Shown: piece after piece, positions 11,175-23,149 of the stretch | Layout: every line of letters begins with the position of its first letter | Numbering within the stretch: position 1 is the stretch's first letter | Assembly (NCBI RefSeq): GCF_000003815.2 | Contig: NC_049992.1 | Coordinates: forward strand, 20,040,648 to 20,104,647 | Reading direction: 5' to 3' | DNA length: 64,000 nt | Source of the DNA: Branchiostoma floridae | Lineage: Eukaryota; Chordata; Leptocardii; Amphioxiformes; Branchiostomatidae | Position numbers and translations under genes: made by a program | The notes under the pieces: generated by a model | The model's database searches: none | What the model was told of the DNA's origin: nothing | The model's input: the letters and a program-made list of their open reading frames with translations, nothing else

Positions 11175-11990
11175 CCGGGATCCATTATGGCATAATCATT
11201 TTCATACTACCGTTATCGCTATTGTATTTTAAATCTTAATCCATAGCTAAATTATCATTTTATCCAAGCATATCCAAATGTTCCCTTCAGACAAATCTGG
11301 CATGAGTTTTTAAGATATCTAAACTTTTTTTTTCTGATTAACTTTTTAAACAGACTGCTTTGGGCAGATTGTATAGCTTTTGTCTATGTAAATCGGATTG
11401 ACTACAATGTTATCATTATAATTTAGCTAATTATGAAAGCATTCTGGAACAAATATTGCTAGTGTAGCAAGATGTTAATGAGGCCTTACTGTCCATGGTT
11501 ATACCTTATCATGTTCACCCTCACTTAGCTTTAAGTGGCACACTGAAATTACCATCGTTTCGATATAGACTAATTGTTGGTGTATTACCATTAAAAATGC
11601 ATATTAAGTCTCTTACTTGATTTTTCTTAACAACGAATGGAACTATCCATTATAAGATGACGTAAGATAAACATACGAACTAATTTTGATTTTGATGAAT
11701 TAACTGTCACGTAAGGTTGATTTGATTTTATGGATGACATAAAAATTTTCAAAAATTACTCACCTTGGGAGTTACGTATATGGTGTGTTACCTGGTACCT
11801 ATATGGCACCTTATTACCTGAAGATGTTGTACCTCGAAAGTCGATAATATACAGTTTGGTGCAAACAAGCCATTGAAATGAAAAGACACTTTTTTTGCAG
11901 TTGAGGTGGTATTAAAAGACAGCGCTAACGCGAACGTATAAATCAACACCATCTACGGTACGGAGTAAGTAAGCTATATGTTTTTAATTT
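11175..11990. other. Downstream flank, no gene seen
   Basis: AT-rich. Open frames are short and domain-free. Confidence 0.4.
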
Positions 11991-11994
11991 GCCA

Positions 11995-12440
11995 CATTAT
12001 TTTCTATCTTGTGCTGTAAACATTCACAAAGCACTAACAAAAACACATTCAAGTGAACAATAGTTTCTCATTATAAACACTATCTACGCGCAAGTTCATA
12101 TACCTGTTGCGAAATGCTACAAAAACACTGATAAAGTACCAGTCTTAAGAAACACTGGTAAAACTCCAGAGTTTCTAAATGCTAGAAAAACAGTCATGTT
12201 GGAGGTGAGGAATACCCATAGGCTAGTTGCATATAACAAAATGTACGATATTATGATGAATGCTTTATCTACATAACTAATAAAGACATTTTATACTTCT
12301 TTTGTGGTCGATTTATGACAGAGACTTCATATTGGAGATATATAGGTTGCTTGAGAACAGGTGAATACAGTGACATACATTTTATGTCGAGTAATGCAAT
12401 AATGGGAATACAAGAGACCCAACCCTCCTCCACAAGTCCA
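11995..12440 (+). repeat. ~450-bp dispersed repeat, copy 1
   Basis: Direct-orientation relative of 34,912-35,345. The shared words include AATAGTTTCTCATT, AACACTATCTACGCGCAAGTT, AAATGCTACAAAA and GGTTGCTTG(A/G)GA(A/G)ACAGGT. Non-coding. Confidence 0.7.
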
Positions 12441-12449
12441 ACTATCTTT

Positions 12450-13680
12450 TTTACCGTGTAATTACGTTAATATTAACACTATGGATGTAGTTATGTATCA
12501 GACTCGTGTACTTAAATCATTTTAAAACTGCATTTTGTGATGTATACCAATCAACTTCTAAAATGTTTCTCTTCTTTAAAGGTATACTACGGAGTTTACC
12601 ACCATAGTTAGGCCCTCTTAGCTGTAAACAACAACTTCAGGTCTCCAGTAGGCACCCTAGGGGGTGGGGTAATGAGTTCATCATACTCCAGGCTGGCTAC
12701 AGGGGAAGATGTTCTTCTTTGAAAACACTCAATTTATTTCCCTTCCGAATAGGATATAATCATGCACTTTTTCATTACGTTCCCTTCAAAACTGGGAGAA
12801 ATCTTACAAAGATTACGATTTACAAAAACTTTGGTGAAACTGTCATCAGGCACCCCACTGTTCAGTCAGGCACACAGGACAGTGATAAGCGAGATGTGGG
12901 CATGTTTCCTAAGGAAGCATGGAGGTCCATGTAGTAAGATCACAGTTTGTACACATGTTTGTATGATGCGCTGATGTTGCAACTTCTCTCCCTGACCCTT
13001 GGTTTTCGATGCTTAAGGGAAGATTTAGCTTACTCTGTAAAGAAATAGTGGGATTTGTTCTAAATAAAGTTAGTGCATATTGGGCACTTTCTCTTATTGA
13101 CAGACCTGTTTCAAGTGAGCACAAATCCATAGTTTTGTTATTTCGTTTGTAGACGATTTCTTTTCAATGGGTGGGATTTTGTTTTTCATTTGACTTTTTT
13201 TATTTGGCAAAAAGTGTTGAGTTTGTTCATTCTTTTATTAATTGTGTTTAACCAGATAGAAACTCGTCTTTCAGGCGGTTATACCATGGCAGTTGATATA
13301 AATGACGCAAATCAGGAATTTAACTTTATCTTATGACTTAGCCGATGACTTGGAATATCCCTTACCCCGACTCTCGGTGCATGTTAAGTAGCATATACAC
13401 ATTTTTATCGATGTAATCTAGAATATTTCTTGTCTATTACACTCAGTGTAAAATAGTTGATGATTTCTCGATGCATCGATTCCTGTCCTATTACACCGAA
13501 ACTGATAATGTCACAAAAATCTGTACATATTTTCGGGCACAAGAGTAAAGTGCACTGTTTAACAAAATTTGCCTGTAATGTTTGTCTAAAATACATAATC
13601 TATGCGTCTAAGAAAACTAAGCTGTTGTGTTCGGAATTTCGTCAATGAAAAAAGAAATATTTTGCTAATTAAACTTTAAG
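12450..13680. other. Unannotated AT-rich stretch
   Basis: No domain, RNA or repeat structure recognised; several short open frames lack homology that I can name. Confidence 0.35.
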
Positions 13681-13734
13681 ATTCGGCTGAAACGTGAGCT
13701 GATCCTTTTTTTCGAGCCTAAATTAAAAACAATA

Positions 13735-13808
13735 GCGGAAGGAAGCACCACCTCACCCCACCCCGGCCCCAGGTATCCCAAAAAGCCTGGTCTAGATAGG
13801 GGTAAAAT
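13735..13808 (-). mobile_element. piggyBac-like family I, terminal fragment
   Basis: The complement reads TACCCCTATCTAGACCAGGC followed by TTTTTGGGATACCTGG and a G-rich run, the left-end signature of family I. Confidence 0.6.
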
Positions 13809-14276
13809 AGATAAGCCATATTCAGACGGAGGTGGCTTCGACGTCGGCGTCGGTTTAAATGCCACAAAATTCTAATCTGTTAACGCTAGTACCACCAAAC
13901 TGGTTTACTAAAAAACACAACAATGAATTAATTAAACTTCGTAATTTTTGTATTGCCCTAGCAACAGCTCTATAGCAAGCACTTTTGCCAAGATTGACTG
14001 ATTTCGACTGAAACGATGAATTTCAGAGTCTTTGCTGCTCAAGTAGTCTCGTTTTCTTACATCGTAAACATCTTATCTAATTTAAATGCTGTCCTACATG
14101 GCAATTTTATGCTCATGCGTTCATCATTATTAATCAATTTATAACTTTTCTCAAATGTCTTTACTACCGTGTTATTATTTACACAAAGGCCTAAATATAA
14201 ACATTTTAATTCCTTTAGGGCTGATATATCGTATTCTTCGAAGTCATTTTAATGCCGTTGTGTTTTTGTTAACGGC

Positions 14277-14680
14277 AGAAGTTCTGACAGACGTATATCT
14301 CATTCGACATGATTGACATGTACAATGTTTGGCACCAAAATAAACGTTACCGCCAGTAATGTTTTAGTAACATAGTTTAGCAGAAGTTCGGACAGACGTA
14401 TCAGGCATGATTGACATGTACAATGTTTGGCACCAAACTAAACGTTACCGCCAGTCATGTTTTAGTAACATAGTTTAGCAGAAGTTCGGACAGACGTATA
14501 TCTTATCAGACATGGTTGACATGTACAATGTTTGACACCAACATAAACGTTGGCGCCAGCCATTTTTTAGTAACATAGTTTAGCAGAAGTTCGGACAGAC
14601 GTATCAGGCATGATTGACATGTACAATGCTTGGAACCAAAACGTTGGCGCCAGCCATGTTTTAGTGACATAGTTTAGCAG
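14277..14680 (+). repeat. Four-copy ~100-bp tandem repeat
   Basis: Units begin AGAAGTTC(G/T)GACAGACGTAT at 14277, 14382, 14480 and 14584. They alternate long (104-105 bp) and short (98 bp), so the real amplification unit may be the ~203-bp dimer. Each has GATTGACATGTACAATG and ends ACATAGTTTAGC. Confidence 0.9.
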
Positions 14681-14794
14681 ACATGATCAATCCTGGGCTG
14701 GTGACAGTTTAGTAAACAAAACGCCTCCTTGCCAGAAGTACATTCTGATGTTATCTATATTTGTTTCTTGACGCGGTTCACATTACTATAATTA

Positions 14795-14880
14795 TATGGG
14801 AGAGTTTAGCGTAGCGTAACGACAGTGTGTTAACGTTCGGCTCAAATCCATGGGGTCCTGAGTTCGAGTCCCTTGGCATA
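14795..14880 (+). repeat. Possible tRNA-derived SINE head
   Basis: An A-box-like TTTAGCGTAGCGTAACGAC and a B-box-like GAGTTCGAGTCCC are 40-50 bases apart. No clean cloverleaf or 3' T run, so not a functional tRNA call. Confidence 0.3.
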
Positions 14881-15229
14881 TATTCCGACATTTTGCCCTT
14901 TGGAGAGCTCGGGGTAGTTAAAAAAATATTTCTTCACTTCATTTACGTAGAAATCCATTCATAGCTTCGTTTAGTGACTTCGCTCTGATAGGTCTCGTGT
15001 TTGAAAAGAGCCTAACCTCGAACCCGCGACACTGATAAAAAAAGTACGGGTCCTTATACGATATGAGTCGATAAAAAAATGCCCAGAGAACAAGCGTGTA
15101 TTCTACAAACTTTGGTAACCAGAATTGCAATTGAAATATACCAAACATTCATTTCACCTGTCTGTTGAGTTAGGATGAAATAAAAAAAAAAAGACGGATT
15201 TACTTCCAGATATGTTTATTTGTCAGGTG

Positions 15230-15535
15230 CAGGTCTGGTTCACCCCCGGTCTTGGTCTGTTTCCACATCTAATCCCACAGTACACAAGTTTACGTTGTTC
15301 AGACATCACTTGGCGTTCTTGGCATTAATGAAAAATGCCGATATATTATTGAAAAATACCATGAACCTCTGTATTGGCTGTTTTCCACGTCTGATTCCAC
15401 AGTACACAAGTCATGTTTACGCTGTTCAGCCTTCACTTGGAGTTCTTGGCGTAAATGAAAAATGCCGATGCATTATTGAAAAATACCGAGGACCTCCGTC
15501 TTGGTCTGTTTTCAACATCTGACTCCATAAGGAAC
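15230..15535 (+). repeat. ~125-bp tandem repeat, about 2.3 copies
   Basis: TCTG(T)TTTCCAC(A/G)TCTGATTCC...ACAGTACACAAGT...CTTGG(C/A)GTTCTTGGC and AAATGCCGATRYATTATTGA recur at about 15,266, 15,386 and 15,513. Confidence 0.85.
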
Positions 15536-15834
15536 ATAAAACAGCATCCATGTTGGAATCTTATGGTGCGCTCTCACCACACTTGTGTCAAGCTTGCGTC
15601 ACTGCGGGATTCGAAAGATGTTACTTATGCAATATGATAACCTTGAAAGACGTTTACAGTAAACGAAGTGACCCAAATGAATGGACGCGAATCATATACC
15701 AGATTTGAGTCCATCGCTTATGTGTTTTGCAACAAGTATGTGTAATGGTGTGTGTTTATAGGTTTATTGAACAATTTTCAAATTTCACAAATAAAAAATC
15801 TTGATATTTCCTACGTTTTAATAGGAAATAGACA

Positions 15835-16260
15835 AAATATAACCCTGACACTGTTGAAGGCATGTTGGCGTCACTGTTGTGTCACTGTTGTGTTACTCTT
15901 GGGTCACTGTTATAACTAAATCAAAAACCGCTGTAAAATGGTATCTAAAATGTATCCAAAATAGCTTTCAATAATAAAAGGATGTTTACTTTTGATACTT
16001 GGTGCCAAATAAACAAAATATAACCTTGATACTGTTGAAGGCATGTTGGCGTCACTATTGTGTCGCTGTTGTGTTACTCTTGGGTCACTGTTGTGTCACT
16101 CTTGGGTCACTGTTGGGGCTTTTTGCCACTTGCGTTATTTTTACCCCCCCCCCCCAAAAAAAAAAACGTCGCGCTTGCTTGTGTCACCTCTAGGTTCGCT
16201 TGTGTTACCTCTGGGTTCGCTTGCGTCACCTCTAGGTGCCGCAGGGTCACGTCTGCGTTG
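15835..16260 (+). repeat. GTCACTGTTGTGT short-period repeats in a duplicated ~180-bp block
   Basis: The block TGTTGAAGGCATGTTGGCGT then CACT(G/A)TTGTGTC is present at 15,851 and 16,034. A CCCCC/AAAAA homopolymer junction follows (16,145-16,166), then a TCACCTCTAGGTTCGCTTGTG repeat. Confidence 0.75.
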
Positions 16261-16624
16261 TCGAACCCCGAAGCGACGCAATCGTGACGCGATCCATTCC
16301 TTGGGGTGTTCCCGAAAATTCATAACAAGAACAATATGGGCCCGCTACAAGTGGTGTTCAGCTGCTAGAAAAATGTCTAGAATCCCCCCCCCCCTTTAAC
16401 ACGGGTTAATGAATATATAATGCGAACATACATACCCACTTAGTTAAGTACAGGTCGCAACAAAAGATACTATGTCAACCAACTCAAGAATCGTATTCTA
16501 CCTTTCACTTCTTATCGCTTCTTTGTGATACTGAAAATGCAGAAACAGATATGCTTTATAAGTAAAGGTCTGTCTCAATTCATAAGGAATATAAATTTGT
16601 CGACATTGCTTACTAGGTAAACAT

Positions 16625-16840
16625 GGGTTAATAAAGTTCAGCTCTCTCTTTCTTGTACAAAATACATTCTTCTACAAAATGATGTTCATCTCCGATTTCA
16701 TCTAGATTACAATGTCTACACATTCGATGTTCTAGAGGAGTGAATGTTGACTCTACGCCGAAAGGGGAGTTTTGGTGCGCCGACAAAGAGAATACTATTC
16801 TATGTTTAAAAATGGATTCCCCCAGAAAATAAACCACCGT
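16625..16840 (-). pseudogene. L2/CR1-like LINE C-terminal zinc-knuckle fragment
   Basis: Reads STFTPLEHRMCRHCNLDEIG then DEHHFVEECILYKKERAEL. The CxxC...ExHF...C pattern is the C-terminal motif of L2-like LINEs, also seen at 58,027-58,278 and 60,843-61,199. Confidence 0.7.
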
Positions 16841-17171
16841 TCCAAAAGTCTGTGAATGAGGCTATGTTGACAGCATATTTGTCAGCAGACGGTTTGTGTG
16901 ATAAGGCAAGTGAAGCTATGACGGGGATGCACACCATGGTTTGTAGAACATACAGGGTGTAAAGATCTCGGGCGGTAATATTGGAGGGGGGTTTCCGTGC
17001 AAACAGTGTGGTCAGTGCAGTGCGTTCTGGTATGGGTGGTTTCATTACATTAACTGTTGTGAGTGTTGTGCTGCAGTTTTCACAGTTGTCACCAGGAGTC
17101 AGTGCTGCGCGAGTCTTCATAGAGCTTTCTATTATTGTTAAACTCAGCCGAGAAACAGAATAAACCTTCAT
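16806..17171 (-). other. Unrecognised 121-codon open frame
   Basis: Thr- and Leu-rich with one hydrophobic stretch (LYVLQTMVCIPVIASLALS). No motif I can place, and no splice or promoter context. It may be chance or part of the LINE remnant it overlaps. Confidence 0.12.
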
Positions 17172-17856
17172 ACCATTTTAAAGTAGAAAAAAAGGTTAAG
17201 GTCAGCATCATAAAAAAGTACACAGAAGCGTTTCAAGAGTACAATATCTTTGTTTACATTTATCGATCATATTCTGCTGCAACACGACATCAGCATGGCT
17301 GAAAAGGTTAAGAAGTGAAGGGAGTATGGGTGGGTACCTGTTCAATGCCGCTTTTTCTTGTTGGACCGGTTCATTAAAAAATTATTAGTATGCCGTAAAG
17401 TAAGTCTTCACTAAGAACTGATTCTTAATTTCATAACGTGACAGACGTATAAAGTAAATGTACTCCGGGAAGTTTTTACACTAAAGGTGAAGAGAAGTAC
17501 CACATTATAGATCCGGTACTTACTACATTTAAGGTGCATGAAGTCTGTTTTGTTTTCTTGAAATCAGTTCCACTCATCATGCTTGAAAATACAACAAGTT
17601 TTTCATGAATTATTCGATATAACTCACTTTTAACTGTATAAGGCTCTACGTCATTCGTTGCTCAGGGAGGTATATTGGGTTTTAACGGTTGCAATAGAAA
17701 CATGCCATGCACTTACAAAGGTATTTATGCCTGTCGCCAGATTCGGTAACAAACATTACTACCACGAGTACGATGGTTACCATGGTTATATTATCCACAT
17801 ATTAGACTAGAAATGACCGTTTTTGTGACCCTGTACAGTTTTTCTTGCTTTAAAGT

Positions 17857-18644
17857 GCCCACGGCAAATTTGACGTTCTATAGCCCCCGAACGGCTTTCA
17901 GTAGAACAACCAAACTTGGTGAATTTTCCAAGAATATTGTTGGCAAAAATTTAAAAAAAGTTAGTTTAAAATTTTCGTGTTGCCATGGCAACGGGTTTGT
18001 GAAGGGCAAATTTTACATAAAACAAATTTTGGTTTAAACAATGGGATTTTAAGATTTTCTTGCTAAACTCAACTTCTTTTCATATATCTTTAATGTCTAT
18101 TAAATCTTAGTTGAACATTTATAATTAAATATTCATAAATTACGCTAATGAGATGACGTAATTGCCCAAAATCGAAGATGGCCGCCAATATCATGATGAA
18201 AAGAATAACCAGCTTATTTTTACTCGGATTTCATCAGTACTTGGTATTTTCTCATAGAAAACATTCATGTGAACGTTTTTAATCCATTTGTATGGGGTTT
18301 TAGCGTTATATGTTGAAAAAATTTATCTTAAGACATTTAAGGTTGATAATCCAAGATGGCGGATAGCTAAACTACAGATGACGTCATTGTACGACGTCAT
18401 TTGACGTCATTTTGACATCATTGCGTTAGCTTCTTACAACAGAAGTCTTATAACACTTAAAGATTGAGAAGCCTTTATTGGTATTTTTTAAGCAAGATAT
18501 TTAGGTTTTAGCAAAAAAAATCAATTTATGACGTCATAATTACGTCATATAACGTCATAAAGATACAAAAAATTCAGGAATTATAAAAAATCAACGAGCA
18601 TAACACCCCCTGTATTTTTTGTTATCGTGCAGTAAGCCGTTTTG
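17857..18644 (-). mobile_element. piggyBac-like family I copy running into the assembly gap
   Basis: In antisense it matches 25,713-26,290 (AAAACGGCTTACTG, ATCCAAGATGGCGGATAG) and 38,150-38,340 (TGGCAACAATATT). It carries GTTGCCATGGCAAC at 17979-17992 and at least six TGACGTCA/ACGTCAT words between 18,360 and 18,560. The G-rich terminus should lie where the Ns begin. Confidence 0.7.
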
Positions 18645-18744
18645 NNNNNNNNNNNNNNNNNNNNNNNNNNNNNNNNNNNNNNNNNNNNNNNNNNNNNNNN
18701 NNNNNNNNNNNNNNNNNNNNNNNNNNNNNNNNNNNNNNNNNNNN
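18645..18744. other. Assembly gap (100 N)
   Basis: Exactly 100 N, the conventional unknown-size gap. It starts where a poly-G transposon end is expected. Confidence 0.99.
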
Positions 18745-20081
18745 CGTATGAGCTGCATAACAATGTATGCACAATAGTTTTGTGCTTGTCGACAACTACA
18801 GGGCTTATGATAAACACAGTGTCATTAATGGCGACATTGCCATGCAAATAATTCCACGCTTTTGGATTCATCGGAAAGAAGCTTTTATGATGAGAGGTAA
18901 TTGCAATACTATTGAAGAATGGTCGGCGTTTCTTTCCATTAGTAAAAATTCAAAAAGATGCTTTACAGAATATCCTTTTCACTTATGATAATAACGTTGC
19001 CTACATGTGAGTCAATCTTTTAGAACACACTGTATCAGAGCCAAAAGGTTTACGGAGCATGATTTTTTCCATTAGTAAAACGCGGAAAAAAGCGGGTACA
19101 GACATTATCCATCTTCTATCTATTTTGCCTCAATCGGCGTGCATATTACTACTAGAGCCAATTACACATTACGAAGAAGGTGTTTTCTTCCTTTTGTTCC
19201 AACATTTCTTGTACTTGGTAATTCACCCTGCCAAGTACAGGTAATTGTGTCTGTCTGACAACCTGTCACAAAAAAAGCCACCAGTGTCTACTAAAGAAAA
19301 TCTAAAAATACATGACCCAAACAAAAGTCCTAGTTTATGGGGGCAATAAAAGTTTTTATGGACGGAAAAATAACACATGCGGTCACATGTTCCAACAATA
19401 ACAAACAGATGTTTCAAAATTGTTCTAAATAAAGAGATATTTGTACCGTTACTTTCCCGATGTTCCAACATATCCAGATAGGTTCAAACATGTTCAAACT
19501 TTCATTTTCAATTGTTTGAACAATTTGGAACTTTAGTGGCTGAAATATTCTTTTTACTTAGAATAGTTCAAACTTAATAAAACTATTATTTCAAACCCCT
19601 CCCGGTGACTAGGAATGGACTCTACTACCTACCTCCATAGTCTACTACTAGCTGTGCATTTAAGAACAAACTTGTGATGTAAACATAACGATATTGAAAT
19701 TTGATATGGAATGATACAATGTTCAGTGGTTGCACTTTTAATGCATGTTGTCATCACTGTTTTGATGGAAAATCGGCAGAAAAATTTTTGAATATTAATT
19801 TTGCGTATATGTTTGTGTGGCAGAGTAGATCTTAGAAAAGTAGAAAAGTCTCACTTCAGACCGCTGAACTCTAAAACTCTGTAGAATGTGTTAATAAGTG
19901 CTAATCTATACTTGTCTAAGTTTATTGATATCGTTGCGTTTGTACAATTACAGTATCATTTTAAAAACATCAGAGTCCAGATACGTTTAGTTCTATTGTT
20001 TAACTGAAATTTATCAATAGAATGCTCAATGTATGTCATCTTTAGAACTAGATCATAATATCATATATATTCACCATTAGT
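18745..20081. other. Stretch without recognisable gene
   Basis: Mostly AT-rich, with repeated TTCAAAC/GTTCAAA words around 19,480-19,600. No coding signal recognised. Confidence 0.35.
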
Positions 20082-20254
20082 TGGATGGTCAATTATGGTC
20101 GATAAGGCGTCAGAAGGATGACGGCTGAGACACAACGGTTTACCGGTTTCGACCTTTTATTCAAAAGTCTTCATCAGAATGACAAGAGAGTGGTACCGCA
20201 CTGGCTTTTATAGCCTCTACTCTAGTTAGGGCAGGGTGCCCTGAGCAGTTAGGG

Positions 20255-20640
20255 CAGGAGATAGCCAATCAGATTACAGGATGTCATATTGCACTAGCTA
20301 TGTGGCCAATCAGAGTATAGGGTTCAATGGCCAATCAGCTTACAGGATATCGTTATGCACTGGATAGATCTGGCCAATCAGAGCGTGGTCCATTGTTCTC
20401 CCGGCCAATCAGCTTATGGGATGTCATCTTGCACTGGCTGTATGGCCAATCAGAGTATTGGGTTCAGTGGCCAATCAGCTTACAGCATATCGTTTTGCAC
20501 TAACTAGATTTGGCCAATCAGAGCCTATGTCTAGTCAGGTCAGGGCGCTCTGAGCGTAGTCCATTGTTCTCCTGACCAATAAGGTAGTTCGTCTCATAGA
20601 CGATTGTTCTACTGGCCAATCAGGTTACATTTAGTGCCCT
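20255..20640. repeat. Tandem repeat bearing about ten CCAAT boxes
   Basis: GGCCAATCAG or a close variant occurs nine times, plus one CCAATAAG, spaced roughly 28-60 bases within an irregular ~90-bp repeat (TTACAGGATRTCRT...GCACT). It lies in the 3' untranslated part of the Penelope-like element. CCAAT is the NF-Y core motif; binding is not shown. Confidence 0.85.
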
Positions 20641-20970
20641 ATGCCCTTTGTTCTATGACATCATCCGTTAGGCGGGAGATACAGACATGGAGTGCGGTAC
20701 GGCTAACTATGAGCACTTGTACAGAGGTAAAAACAAGACTTGTCTATGCATACATGGCTGTGACTATTACAAAAGAGACAATAGTAAATATGCTGTAGTC
20801 TTAGCTTGCCGTGTGGAGAGGAGTTGGCCCCAGCCGTCCTTTGTAGAGTTGTCCTCAGGTGGAGTCTGTCGCGTCTCGGATCCGTTCCATGTGGATGGTA
20901 GGATGCTAGTGACCGGCTAATGTGGCGATTGAGTGTTCATTGGGTGACGGTCACGACGAGATGCTGCTCT

Positions 20971-21891
20971 TCAAACCCTGGTGATCTCTAAGGACTCCTG
21001 GTTCAGGCCCTCTGGATGTAGTGTTCTGAGTTGATGAATCCAGTAGGACTCCCGTTGCAGGCGGCGTTGTCTTGTGGTGTCTTCATGTCCTGTGTAGCGT
21101 AGTTTTTCGATTCCAAGAACTTCAAGGTCTGCAATGTTGTGATCTGTGAGGTTGAAGTGGGCTGATACCGGAGTGTCCTTCTTCGTGTTGATGGATGATC
21201 GATGGCCGTTCAGTCTATTGGCCAACGTTTGTTTGGTCTCGCCCACATATTGTAGCCCGCATTTCTTGCATTGGATGAGATAGACGATGTTTCTGCTTTG
21301 GCAATTGATGTGTTTCCTGATGAGATGACGCTCTCCCGTGCGGTGGCTTGTGAAGTAGTTGATCTTCTTGATGTGGGTACAAGTGGAGCACTTGTTTCTT
21401 CCGCACGGGAAGGACCCCGAAGGAGTGAATTTTTTCAGGAAGTTCTTGTCCTCCTTCGGGATCTGGGCTCTTACTAGGAGATCCTTTATGTTTTTGTTGC
21501 GGCGATAGGCAAACAGTGGTGAATCTTTGAATATGTCCTTGGTTCTTGTGGAGAGTTGCAGAAGGTGCCAGTATTTTCTGATGATGGTTTGTAGTGGCGG
21601 AAGGTGTGGACTGTATGTGGTGACCAGGACTGTACGTTCTTGTGGTGGTGTCGGCCCCTTTTCCTTCAGTGTGTCTTCGCGGGGGCGTTCTTGTGCACGC
21701 GTGATGGCGTCGTCCAGTAGGGCTTCTTCATAGCCCCTTTGCTGGAAGTGTTGCCGGAATTCTGCAGCCTTTTCCTTGAATCTGGGTGTGCTTGAGCAGA
21801 TGCGTCTTAGACGTAGGAACTGACCGTAGGGAATCCCCTGCTTGCAGTGTTTGGGATGGGAAGAGTTTCTGAGTAGGTACTGGTGCTTATC
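20971..21891 (-). CDS. Penelope-like element GIY-YIG endonuclease domain (5'-truncated, open)
   Basis: One frame stays open from the truncation point to the stop at 20971, about 300 codons with no start of its own. Order: RT C-terminal tail and linker (HCKQGIPYGQFLRLRRICSS, YSPHLPPLQTIIRKYWHLL), a CCHH-like Cys cluster (FPCGRNKCSTCTHI), then the GIY-YIG core: IVYLIQCKKCGLQYVGETKQ, a second motif with NRLNGHRSSI, and a C-terminal Glu in RESYWIHQLRTLHPEGLNQE. In Penelope elements this domain nicks DNA for integration. The absence of stops suggests recent insertion. Confidence 0.85.
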   Translation of the reverse strand, partial: DKHQYLLRNSSHPKHCKQGIPYGQFLRLRRICSSTPRFKEKAAEFRQHFQQRGYEEALLDDAITRAQERPREDTLKEKGPTPPQERTVLVTTYSPHLPPLQTIIRKYWHLLQLSTRTKDIFKDSPLFAYRRNKNIKDLLVRAQIPKEDKNFLKKFTPSGSFPCGRNKCSTCTHIKKINYFTSHRTGERHLIRKHINCQSRNIVYLIQCKKCGLQYVGETKQTLANRLNGHRSSINTKKDTPVSAHFNLTDHNIADLEVLGIEKLRYTGHEDTTRQRRLQRESYWIHQLRTLHPEGLNQESLEITRV

Positions 21892-22007
21892 TGGATGGTC
21901 AATTATATCGCGACTTCATCAATCTCATAGATATTTATAAGTCAGTCACCGAGCTTTGCGATGATATTCAATTTCCATGGGCTGGAGACATTTCTATGTT
22001 TCATGCT

Positions 22008-22027
22008 ATTACACACACACACAGACA

Positions 22028-22066
<39 letters not shown>

Positions 22067-22110
22067 AGATACACACACACAGACACACAGAGACACACAC
22101 GCACATACAC
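22008..22110 (+). repeat. (CA)n microsatellite
   Basis: ACACAC tract with occasional AGACAC and ATACAC interruptions. Confidence 0.95.
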
Positions 22111-23130
22111 ATCATTTCACATATACTGGACGACACTTTTTTGTCATATTTTAGATATTTCGCAATGTTTTGAATAAATGAATGAATACATGCAGATAAA
22201 ATAGATTTTCAAAAGCTATCTTGCAAATAAATATATCATTATAGTAGTATGGTAAGCAATTTATAACATTATGGGTCTGGATGTATATCTAAAATTCTTG
22301 TCTCATGCTAACACATACAGACACTCCGTTTCGCTGACAAGCAAAAAAGCACAGACTCGAACCAAACTGCAACCATTTGTAAGCTTTATTAGAGCAAGCA
22401 AAAACAACAAAATATTCAGCTTCCTTAACTTCGCCAGTCTCAATGACTGACAGCAGATATAGCAGTGTTGGTAACCGCTTGAGTCTTCAAAAGACTTGAT
22501 AGTAATAACCTTTGTCATGTTTTTTCTTCTGAAGATGGGAATGGATTAAATGTATTTCAACAGCAATGGTCTACGTCTAGTTGTTACCGTTATCAACGTG
22601 TATTTTTCCAAATTAGGTCAATAATTCTTCCAACCTTATAACGGATAATGTGTCGTTAGCATACATTTTTGTATCTCAAGCTCTTAACATGTCACAAGCT
22701 CTTGAACATCCATATCAACCATCTCATCATAACATGATGGTAGAGATCCGCTGACGTCATTTATGTACAGAAGAAAGTTTACCATTTACAAGGGAACGCA
22801 ATACAGTTGTTTTTAATATGAATGCATTCACATAAGTTGCACTGGGTCTTCCATATACGTGTTAACTCTGAGTCCAGAGTATAGGTTTCCCTTTGCCTTC
22901 TAGAGGGAACATTTTTTTTAGTTCTTACTTTCATGTTAGGCTTTCAACTGTATAGACTGGGGTCTAACTTTCGTTTACCGTTTCCTATGGTAAATTTATG
23001 CTTGCGAAAAATGGGACTAAATGATAAAAAACCTCTGTGCGTAGACGCTGCCACATGTATGTAGAGCTGTGTTGGACTAACATCCTGTTTTCTATGATAC
23101 ACGTGGCATTGGTCTCAACATGAGGTTTTT
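22111..23130. other. Stretch without recognisable gene
   Basis: AT-rich; no motif or repeat that I can support. Confidence 0.35.
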
Positions 23131-23149
23131 AGTAAAATACTAAGGTCAT

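Larger units (their letters stand above)
20082..21906 (-). mobile_element. Penelope-like element, 5'-truncated, with 15-bp target duplication
   Basis: TGGATGGTCAATTAT at 20082-20096 is repeated exactly at 21892-21906 and flanks the element. The right part encodes a GIY-YIG endonuclease. The left part has the terminal phrase CGGTTTCGACCTTTTATTC and AGTCTTCATCAGAATG that I associate with Penelope-like elements. Reverse transcriptase is missing, so it is a 5' truncation. Confidence 0.85.

Noticed and set aside
18581-18871. Open frames crossing the N gap
   Set aside because: They are bridged by undetermined residues.
22008-22173. His/Thr-rich open frames
   Set aside because: Translation of a (CA)n microsatellite.
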